A stretch of 64,000 nt of DNA from Calliphora vicina (lineage: Eukaryota; Arthropoda; Insecta; Diptera; Calliphoridae), in NCBI RefSeq assembly GCF_958450345.1, contig NC_088784.1, positions 41,974,278 through 42,038,277 of the forward strand. Reading direction: 5' to 3'. The notes below the pieces were generated by a model. That model did no database searches. It was not told the DNA's origin and saw only the letters and a list, made by a program, of their open reading frames with translations. The position numbers and the translations under genes are program-made. This document shows positions 56,086-64,000 of this stretch, piece after piece. Each line of letters starts with the position of its first letter. Position 1 is the first letter of the stretch.

Positions 56086-56523
56086 TAGGGTACAAACTGG
56101 ATTTTCGCCAGTCCAGTTTGGTGAACATTGGTAAAAAAAATAATCCTAAAAAAATGTTAGGTAAATCTGTGGGGGTTAATACGTATCGCAATCCCTCTGA
56201 AGCTTAGAGAAAAATTTTGCCATTAAAAAAATACATTTGCAATTTATTTTAAAAGAATACAAATGTGTACGTAAAAAAAAACATAAAAAAAAACAAAAAT
56301 TGGTTAAAAAAAAAAAATGTTAAAAATTTTCCAAGCCATTAACGTGTCTCAGGCCACTAGAACAAGACATGTAGGAACAAAATTAACATATATTGATAAA
56401 AAAAATATATGAGTCAAAACAAATTAGTTTTTTTAACGACAGTTTAAAATTTTTAAAAATTTTGTTAAACAAATTTCAGAATTTTTTGAATATCACATTG
56501 TTATTTATTGAGAACATAATAGG

Positions 56524-57055
56524 CAAGGCGTATTAACAAGGTGAGTGCGTCCCGGCAACAATGCAAAAACAACAGGCAATTTGTTTTTGTTAAAATGTAC
56601 GGTAAATGTCAAAATCAAGGCGAATTAAAATATTACTATGTTATTTACAATAACAAATGTAAACATAAACAAAGTTTGACACAAGGCGAATTTATACAAG
56701 GTGCTATCAGTTCTACAAATACAACAATTGGTCTTAACAAATGTCAAAAAACAAAAATGAAAAAATAAACAAATATGTATTAAAACTTAATGTAGTGTAG
56801 ATAATTGTATAGTGAGAGCTTTACTTATTTATGTAAAAAATAAATAGTTTGTTAATACGATTAGAATATGTAGATATTTAAATATAAAAACAAGCTTTGA
56901 CAACTGTTAAAACCAAAAAGCGAAAAAAAAATTATCAGCTGTTTGACTGACTCCACCTTGTATAAATTCGCCTTGGTTTGACATATAGTGTACATAAAAC
57001 CACAGCGAATTAAGAAACAGCTGATTTTATGCACTCACCTTGTTAATACGCCTTG
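56524..57055. mobile_element. hAT MITE, CAAGGCGTATTAACAAGG ends, TSD ATAATAGG
   Basis: Perfect duplications ATAATAGG (56,516-56,523; 57,056-57,063) bound perfectly inverted CAAGGCGTATTAACAAGGTG termini (25 bp). The empty site ATAATAGGGAATAAA is seen in the other foldback copies. Without the inner element it is 230 bp. Confidence 0.96.
56682..56975. mobile_element. hAT MITE, CAAGGCGAATTTATACAAGG ends, TSD GTTTGACA
   Basis: Perfect duplications GTTTGACA (56,674-56,681; 56,976-56,983) bound inverted CAAGGCGAATTTATACAAGG termini. The first seven bases equal those of the enclosing hAT, so both were probably mobilised by the same or closely related transposases. 294 bp, non-coding. Confidence 0.96.
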
Positions 57056-57700
57056 ATAATAGGGAATAAAAATATGAAGAAAGTATGGGGGAATTCCAAA
57101 ATGTATGTATGCAACGCAGTCATATCTTTATCAAGACAAAGCATGCAAATGCGTAGTTAAAATTTAAAAAAATCTTATCATACTGGCTGTTTTTACTTTT
57201 TCATACATTTTGCGATATGAAACATTATCAAAGTTTTCACGGTTGCGTTAAGAATCGCTCGACTTTTTAAGGTTGCATTGCATACATACATCTCGGAATT
57301 CACCCTATGACAATATCTCCTATAATTTTTCCTTACCTGCGATTTAAATTTTACAATTTTCGAGAAAAACTAATTATTTAGACATATGTTGGCGAATGAA
57401 CTCAATAACCTTACTGTTTTGTATTTTAAGTAGAACCTGTTCAGAATATTATAGTCCATATAACTCTAAATATACTCTGAAAGTAAAGGACAAAGGTCGT
57501 AAAGGACAAAGGTCAAAATTTGGAATTCCTAAAGATAGCGAAATGTTATACATTTTTGGTCCGATTTTGATGAAACTTAAGAAAAATATAACATGAAGTC
57601 TAGTATTTATAATAACAGAACAACAATGGAAATTAACCCTTAATGGCACTTGGGGTTAAAATGACCTCAAACTTTTAAAATCATAAAAAGCCTTGTCGGC

Positions 57701-58715
57701 ATAGTTTTCTTAATTGTTCCTATATAACATTATTTAATTTTTATTAATAACTCCAAAAAATTACCATTGTTTACAAAATTTTACAACTTTAAAGTGATTT
57801 CCGGCACTTGTTCTAGTTATCCAATTGGACCCAAATTTAGTTTCAGTTAGTTTTAGATACTAAAAAACAAAATAAAAACCAGCCAATGCAAATCAATTTG
57901 TTAAGGGCAGGTTTAATTCCATAAATACATAATATGTACGTACGTATGTACATTTGAGTAGATATAATTTCTTTCACAAGTTTAAGATATAAATAAAATA
58001 TAATAAAACAGCTTATAATCATATCCATACATAAAAAAACACATGTACACACAAGGATGCCCACATTCATAAATCCATATGTATGTATGTTTAGAAGCAA
58101 ACAGTAGTACTTAGTCTTTAAAATATCTTGTAGATATTTCTTGAACAGAATTTTAATTTGATTTATTAGTATCATTAAGTTCCTTTGATACTTTTCACAA
58201 AGTCATGCTGGTCAATTTTAGTTGTAGTTGTGGATATTTGTTCATTTTCTCTTAATTAAGGACTTTTAAAATTGCATGACATTATCATGGGTTTTGTTGT
58301 CTCATGTCGTTAAAGCACAATAAAAGCAACAATAATTGAGATAAAATAAAAACAAATTTATACGAAATAGAATAGAATTTATTTGTGTGAGCTCTACTCT
58401 TTAAAAGAGAGCAGCAAACATATTGCCAATTCATTAATTTAATTATTTGTTAACATGTAATTTTTATAATTAAATAATATTCAATGTAGAGCCATTGAAC
58501 ATTTAAAACAAAAAACAAATGTAGTTACGAATAAGTAGGTAAACAGTATTTACAGATAAAGATTTTTTTTATTTTATTACGGCCAAACAAGGTTAAACCG
58601 AACATCGGCTATAACGAACTTTGTCTATATAGAAACATCGCCTGTGGATTGAACGGATTCCAATTTTTTATTCAAATTACTGTATGACTTACACAATAGC
58701 ATTTTAACTCATTAT
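57701..58715. other. No gene; dispersed repeat at 57,787-57,895
   Basis: TTTCCGGCACTTGTTCTAGT through CCAATGCAAATC is shared with 44,183-44,262. A CTCTTTAAAAGAG palindrome (58,400) also occurs in the CAGTGATGTTCA hAT copies. ORFs here are noise. Confidence 0.45.
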
Positions 58716-58720
58716 TTTGG

Positions 58721-60180
58721 CATAGTGGGACAGAATTAAATTGTTTTGGAAATAAATCTGGCATTTCTAAACGGCTGGTCCGATCGGGATAAAATTTGAC
58801 ATTGCAGTAGCCAAGGAGTATTCGAGTTTAATTTAAATGATCAGGGGCCTCGCTATGGCTGCTCAAAGTAGTGTTTCCCATCCGATTTCAAAGTTTTTTA
58901 TATTTTTGGAAAGCGCTCAGCTAGGTATTGAAAAAACATACTTATCTCTTATAATTGCCGAGTTAGAGGCATTTCAAAATTGAAATTTTAAATTTTGGTC
59001 TCCTTTTTTAAAAATATAGGTCGGACTTTTGGACCGAATGGACTCGAATTTTTTTTGTTGGTTAGACTACAAAATTACGAAAGATTTCAAAGTAATATCA
59101 ATTACGGATCCAAAAATAAACGATTTTCAAGTTAAATATTAAAAAAATAGTTGATTTTTGCTGTTTTTTGGTCGAAAGGGTGACTTAACTCTATTATTTT
59201 CTATTAAAAATAACCTTTCTTTAAGAACATATAACAATTTTATATTTTCTTATAAGGTATCATTACGAAGAACATTTTGGTATAAAAAACATGTCCTATT
59301 TTTGTAGTATGTCGCCCGTACGCCCTTTGGAATGTGACCTATTTTTTAAAAAAATTAAAAATTTGGGCCACATGTTCTAAAATCCCAAAGCTGGGATCAA
59401 AAAACAAGAAGCAGCTTTGGAAACCTTGATATGTTCCCTATTTATTCCAAAAGCATTTTCCCAGCACCAAAGAAAATGTGGATCCTATGGGCAAAATTGT
59501 AAAAAATACCATTTTTCGGATTTTCGCTCCAATTTTTAAAAATTACGGGATTCCCTCTGACCTTTTGAAAAGTTTTTTTTACATTTTGTTATTTAGATTG
59601 ACAATTTAAAAAAAAACGTTGAAAATTTCATTTAGTTTTGTTAATAAATAAAGATTTTATTACATATTACATATTTATTGAGATTCTAAAACTAAAATTT
59701 GTATCAAAATTTGAATAGGATTGCAAATAATAGGACCAATTTGATCCACATTTATTCCAAATTATATTTTTTTGTTTAGATAAGTTAATTTTTGGTCTTA
59801 CATTATATTTCAAGTCAATATCTCAATTAGATTAAAAAATATTGCACTTTTTCATACTAAAAAATTTTAATAATTTTATCCCGATCGGATGAGCTGTTTA
59901 TACAGTGAGCCTCAAAAGTGAGTAAACAGCAGCGAATTTTTTGATTTTTTAAGATCATGAAAATCATTATAGTCCGACTTAAATCTATATTTTTCACAAC
60001 CAAAGATATTATTCAAGCCAATCTCTATCAAATCGAAACTTTAAAATTTTAATCATGGATAAATTTTAGAATTTTCATTATCTTAAAAAATATCCAATAA
60101 TTTTTGGTGTATACTCACTTTTGCGGCTCACTGTATATGCCAGATTTATTTCCAAAAAATGTTGATTCTGCCCCACTGTG
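58721..60180. mobile_element. Transib-like element, CAYAGTGGG ends, 1.46 kb
   Basis: The left CATAGTGGGACAGAATTAAA and inverted right CACAGTGGGGCAGAATCAAC are followed on both sides by a GGAAATAAATCTGGCAT-type block. The flanks TTTGG (58,716-58,720) and TATGG (60,181-60,185) agree at 4 of 5. It contains a TA-flanked MITE at 59,903-60,133. No transposase frame is visible. Relatives: 47,920 and 20,923. Confidence 0.7.
59903..60133. mobile_element. 231-bp Tc1-type MITE, CAGTGAGCCKCAAAAGTGAG ends
   Basis: CAGTGAGCCTCAAAAGTGAG and inverted CAGTGAGCCGCAAAAGTGAG are bounded by TA (59,901-59,902; 60,134-60,135). The host element reads ...GTTTA/TATGCC across the site, consistent with a clean insertion. 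Confidence 0.9.
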
Positions 60181-60185
60181 TATGG

Positions 60186-60513
60186 TGATGTCATTGGAGG
60201 CAAGTACTTACCACAGTCGCTTATAAATAAGTCATTACATTGATATTACTAAAGTCATTACTTACTTTAATAACTCTTTGACATTTTGGTCTCACAAATG
60301 CCGTTATAAGTGAAAAAAGAATATGCTTATGGAAATTACTAGCAAATCAGCAGTTATATAACAGATAATAATGGTTATCACCGGACCATGTCACTAAAAA
60401 CCACATATACCACGCGCCCGGAAATAGCGCGGCTCATTACTAGATGTTCGAAATAAAAATGGAGCAGATGTAGTCAGTGATCACCAGTGATAATCTTCTT
60501 ATAGTGAGTGTAT
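60186..60513. other. No gene seen
   Basis: Contains ATACCACGCGCCCGGAAATA near 60,408, unusually GC-rich for this window, without a recognisable element. Confidence 0.35.
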
Positions 60514-60515
60514 TA

Positions 60516-63070
60516 CTACGTTTATACGTAGCCTATTCGCAAATAAAAATTATTTGCAATTAACTAACTCACTGTTTATATGTCACATTAGGGTGGCCCT
60601 TAATAAACGAAAGTTGGATTTTGGCCATTCTCACCCTCCAGTTTGGTGAACATTAGCAAAAAAATCATCCTGAAAAAATTTTAGGTAAATCGGTTGGGGT
60701 TAAGACGTGCCGCAAGCCCTCTGAAGTTTTGAGATGCATTTACAAGGGGAAAAAATGCATTTTTTTCAGTTTTTGTAAAAATTTTGCCATTAAAAAATTA
60801 CTTTTGTAATTTAATTTAAAAGAATCGAAATGTGTACGTAATTGTCGTTCTAATGAGACATAAAAAACAGAAATCGGTCAAAAAATTTTAAAGTTATTAA
60901 AAATTCGCCAGGCCATTAACGTGTCTCAGGCCACTAGAACATGAAATGTAGGAACAAAATTAACATATTTTGAGAAATATTAAAATAAAAGCTCATTTTT
61001 ACTTAAAATATGTCCATATTTACTTGTATATGAGTTTTTGTCTTCGTAGGATACCGTTATCCTATTCTTAGGTATGAACAAAAAAATTTAATTTTTTTAA
61101 CGGCAGTTTCAAAACTCCATTTTCAAATTTTTAAAAATTTTGTTAAACAAATTTCAGAATTTTTTGATCATCTCATTGGGATTTATTAAGAGTATAATAG
61201 GGAATAAAAATGTGAAAAAATTATGAAAATATCTCTTATAGTTTTTCCGTACCTGCGATTTAAATTTTGAAATTTTCGAGAAAAACCAATTATTTGGCAA
61301 TTTTTAGGCCAATGAGCTCTATTTCCTTACTCTTATGAATTTTAAGTAAAACCTATTCAGAATATTATAGTCCAGATAATTCAAAATATACTCTGAAACT
61401 TCTACTAAAATCGGAAGACGTTAACCCTTAAATCGTGAAGGTCAAAGGTAAAATTTTTCAATATTTGGAATTTCTCTTGGAATGATTTCGAAATGATCGA
61501 AATGTTGTATATTTTTGGGCCGATTTTGATGAAATTTAACAAAAATATAACATAAACTCTAGGGTTTATAATAACAGCACAAGAATGGAAATTAACGCTT
61601 AATGGCACTTGGGGTTAAAATGACACCAAACTTTTAAAATCATAATTTTTTATGGTTTTAGAAGTTTGGGGTCATTTTAACACCAAGTGCTATATAGGGT
61701 TAATTTTAATTTTTCTGCTGCTTTTGTAAATACTAGGCTTTGTGTTATATTTTTGTTAAATTTCATCAAAATCGGCCCAAAAATATACAACATTTCGAAC
61801 ATTTCAAAATCTTTCCAAGAGAAATTCCAAATATTGAAAAATTTGACCTTTGACTTTCACGATTTAAGGGTTAACGTTTTTTGATTTTAGTAAAAGTTTC
61901 AGAGTATATTTAGAATTATCTGGACTATAATATTCTAATTAAGTTTTGCTTAAAATTCATAAGAGTAAGAAAATAGAGCTCATTGGCCTAAAAATTGCCA
62001 AATAATTGGTTTTTCTCGAAAATTTCAAAATTTAAATCGCAGGTACGGAAAAACTATAAGAGATATTTTCATAATTTTTTCACGATTTAATTCCCTATTA
62101 TACTCTTAATAAATCCCAATGAGATGATCAAAAAACTCTGAAATTTGTTTAACAAAATTTTTAAAAATTTGAAAATGGAGTTTTGAAACTGCCGTTAAAA
62201 AAATTAATTTTTTTTGTTCATACCTAAGAATAGGTTAACGGTATCCTACGAAGACAAAAACTCATATACAAGTAAATATGGACATATTTTGAGTAAAAAT
62301 GAGCTTTTATTTTAATATTTCTCAAAATATGTTAATTTTGTTCCAACATTTCTTGTTCTAGTGGCCTGAGACACGTTAATGGCCTGGCGAATTTTTAATA
62401 ACTTTAACATTTTTTGACCGATTTCTGTTTTTTATGTCTCATTAGAACGACAATTACGTACACATTTCGATTCTTTTAAATTACAAAAGTAATTTTTTAA
62501 TGGCAAAATTTTTACAAAAACTGAAAAAAATGCATTTTTCCCCTTGTAAATGCATCTCAAAACTTCAGAGGGCTTGCGGCAACCGATTTACCTAAAATTT
62601 TTTCAGGATGATTTTTTTACTAATGTTCACCAAACTGGGGGGTGAGAATGGCCAAAATCCAACTTTCGTTTATTAAGGGCCACCCTAATGTCACATTGGT
62701 TACGGAAAATTCTTGTTTTTATGAGATGCCGGATGGTAAAATTTAATTATTTGGTAGCTCTTTTATTGAATAAAATATGATACATTTTTTATTTTTTTAA
62801 ATGTAAAAATTATAGAATCAAAAATTCTTGTCCGTCTTGCAATCCAAGTAATTCAAAAACGCAATGAAATATTTAAAAATCGTCTTAATAAACTAAAAGC
62901 GTTAAAACATATGGCAATGCTTAAAATCTTATTTGCAAATAGTGTCGTTAATCAGGAGTTGTTTTCGTGAGTTAGCTATTCGCAAATAAAAAATTAATTC
63001 ACTGTTTATGCGGCATTTTTTTCTAATTGCAATATTTTTATTTGCGAATAAGCCGTGCGTATAAACGTAG
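60516..63070. mobile_element. TA-flanked MITE (CTACGTTTATACG ends) hosting the foldback element
   Basis: The left CTACGTTTATACGTAGCCTA and inverted right CTACGTTTATACGCACGGCT, both followed by TTCGCAAATAAAAAT, have TA at 60,514-60,515 and 63,071-63,072. Further direct and inverted copies of TATTCGCAAATAAAAA and TTCACTGTTTAT occur near 62,965-63,000. Without the foldback insertion the element is about 450 bp. Confidence 0.75.
60589..62687. mobile_element. Complete 2.1-kb palindromic foldback element, 9-bp TSD ATGTCACAT
   Basis: Perfect 9-bp duplications ATGTCACAT (60,580-60,588; 62,688-62,696) bound TAGGGTGGCCCTTAATAAAC and its inverted copy. The left arm (60,589-61,645) and right arm (61,650-62,687) are near-identical inverted copies meeting at a 4-nt loop TTTT, so the element is one long hairpin. 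A 9-bp duplication suggests the Mutator/Foldback group (8 bp would suggest P or hAT; the ends also allow 7 bp). Each arm has a similar outward-running 65-67 codon frame starting near the centre, but no transposase. Partial copies: 1, 38,129, 41,350, 56,086. Confidence 0.95.
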
Positions 63071-63172
63071 TATATGTTAACATCAATTAGAAAATACAGT
63101 CCATCTGTATCAAGAAGATACGATGTACGAAGACTGAAAATTCCTTTGGTCGCATTCAATTTACATTCGTAA
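62697..63172. other. Right part of the host MITE, no gene
   Basis: Remainder of the MITE described at 60,516, then about 100 bp of unassigned sequence. A 120-codon minus-strand ORF (62,929-63,291) overlaps the MITE terminus and the LINE fragment and is a shadow. Confidence 0.5.
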
Positions 63173-63445
63173 ATTGTCATCATTGTGTACAATAAAAAAA
63201 ACTTATTCGCAGATGCTGCTTCACAACATCTAGGTCTTAAAGAACAAAGTCGCAAAGAATGGCTATCTAACGATACTTGGAATATAATCAATGAAATGAA
63301 AAAATCAAAACAGCACTCAATTCAGCTAAAACATGTAGCGTTAAAGCAATCTTCAATCGCAAAACTCAAACCTAGATCGCGAAATAGAGCTCTTTGTCGA
63401 CACACAGTGTTATCTGGAAAGATCTTGAACCAAAAGTCTATATGA
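63173..63445 (+). pseudogene. LINE linker fragment between endonuclease and RT
   Basis: The frame contains AASQHLGLKEQSRKEWLSND and TWNIINEMKKSKQHS, resembling the LG...R.EWIS.ETW.LI..R+..K segment that links endonuclease and reverse transcriptase in RTE- and CR1-like LINEs. It is followed 40 bp later by an RT fragment in the same orientation, which supports the reading. The central RT motifs between them are deleted. Confidence 0.65.
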
Positions 63446-63486
63446 AGGAGCATGCTTCCGAATCCTTCGCTTTCACGTAAATTTGT

Positions 63487-63702
63487 ACTAGAGTTCGACA
63501 GAAATGTGTACTGTCGCCACTACTTTTTAACGTATGGTTAAAAATCGATGCATTGTATGGGGAATTCACCAATATATGCCTCTTCTCCTATAGCTACGCA
63601 GACATGTCAAGAAATCTTCCAAAACTCGTACAAGTATCAACGAAAGCTAGGCTGATTTTTGGCATCAAATCATCTCGAACAGAATATAAATATTTTTTTT
63701 TA
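63487..63702 (+). pseudogene. LINE reverse transcriptase fragment
   Basis: An open stretch reads TRVRQKCVLSPLLFNVWLKI, the (G)VRQGCVLSPLLFN motif with G to K, then ICLFSYSYADMSRNLPKLVQ and IFGIKSSRTEYK, the region after the catalytic YADD box (normally DDI.LLS....M...L..L...A...GL.IN..KT). The YADD box itself is missing, replaced by EFTN, so the copy is catalytically dead. It differs from the LOA-like remnant at 37,332 and represents a second LINE clade. Confidence 0.82.
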
Positions 63703-64000
63703 TTTTCGGGCCGCCCAAATTTCAGAAAGAGTATAAAAAATATACCATTATTTTTAAGGTTTTTTTTAGTAGGTAATAAGAAAATGATTTAATTTTTTTT
63801 AAATATTTAAGGTGATATTTAAACAAATAATTAAATTCAATATATCAAAATTACATCACAATTTAACAAAATTATTTAAGTCTATTATAGATGGCAACCG
63901 AACTAAAGTTGCGTTATCACTTTCAAAAATGGTATTACATTGCAAATGTCAGCTATAATTTTCTGTTGCAACATTGGCAACCAGACATTTTTGGTTGCCC
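63703..64000. other. No gene seen
   Basis: AT-rich text. GTTGCAACATTGGCAACCAG near 63,965 resembles hAT termini, but the window ends before any partner. Confidence 0.35.

Larger units (their letters stand above)
56086..57700 (+). mobile_element. Single arm of the TTAGGGTGGCCC foldback element
   Basis: It runs from TAGGGTACAAACTGGATTTT through CAGGCCACTAGAACAAGA and ACCTGCGATTTAAATTTT to TTAATGGCACTTGGGGTTAA, that is, from the outer terminus to the centre of the palindrome and no further. After removing the nested hAT (532 + 8 bp) the length is about 1,075 bp, one arm of the 60,589 element (1,057 bp). Confidence 0.85.

Noticed and set aside
60589..62687. TTAGGG at element ends as telomeric repeat
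   Set aside because: Only a single copy at each terminus, part of TTAGGGTGGCCC; higher flies lack TTAGGG telomeres.
62929..63291. 120-codon minus-strand ORF
   Set aside because: It spans a MITE terminus and the antisense of the LINE linker fragment, so it is a chance frame.
1..64000. tRNA, rRNA or snRNA genes
   Set aside because: No GTTCGANTC-type B box with a matching A box and acceptor stem was found by eye; a covariance-model scan would be needed to exclude them.

Overview
This window looks like intergenic or intronic DNA from a large, AT-rich dipteran genome, most likely a higher (possibly calyptrate) fly. The evidence is strong A+T bias, TACATACATATGTA-type microsatellites, and remnants of Tc1, hAT, piggyBac, Transib-like, Helitron, Penelope, LOA/I-like LINE and gypsy-type LTR elements. 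I find no intact host protein-coding gene, no tRNA or rRNA, and nothing bacterial. Almost all open reading frames of 60-110 codons are chance frames inside repeats. The supportable content is mobile DNA, much of it mapped by its own terminal inverted repeats (TIRs) and target-site duplications (TSDs).

Layout. 1-4,500: fragments of foldback and TIR elements. 6,554-8,558: degenerate hAT element holding a TA-flanked MITE. 8,904-9,514: another TA MITE. 11,017-11,943: internally deleted Tc1-like element. 13,240-13,636: piggyBac transposase remnant. 15,609-19,824: a 4.2-kb TIR element carrying a decayed zinc-motif gene plus three inserted elements. 21,451-24,917: about seven layers of nested insertions, including a solo LTR with a recognisable promoter. 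27,061-33,300: inverted copies of one repeat family with 182-bp tandem units, and a Helitron helicase fragment. 33,310-35,412: minus-strand LINE RNase H fragment split by two hAT insertions. 37,332-39,640: plus-strand LINE RT/RNase H remnant split by a foldback element. 40,908-41,126: hAT dimerisation domain. 41,975-43,938: a Tc1 and a hAT element inside an older repeat. 45,378-48,468: a TIR element with an internal tandem duplication, a hAT/MITE nest, and a Transib-like element. 50,088-53,520: inverted arms around another hAT-in-hAT nest. 53,892-54,560: Penelope GIY-YIG fragment. 56,086-57,700: single foldback arm with a hAT-in-hAT nest. 58,721-60,180: a second Transib-like element. 60,589-62,687: intact 2.1-kb palindromic foldback element with a 9-bp TSD. 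63,173-63,702: LINE linker and RT fragment.

The elements do not form a pathway. Their relations are historical: nesting gives the insertion order, and excising the inner element on paper restores matching lengths between independent copies (406 against 404 bp, 578 against 589 bp, about 1,075 against 1,057 bp), which supports the calls. The least explained items are the TTAGGGYGGCCC-ended group (giant palindrome, single arm, deletion derivative and the 4.2-kb gene-bearing element) and the CACAGTGGGG elements with 5-bp TSDs. Boundaries given with TSDs are exact by eye. Those without TSDs are approximate. All comparisons are visual and no alignment or database search was run.
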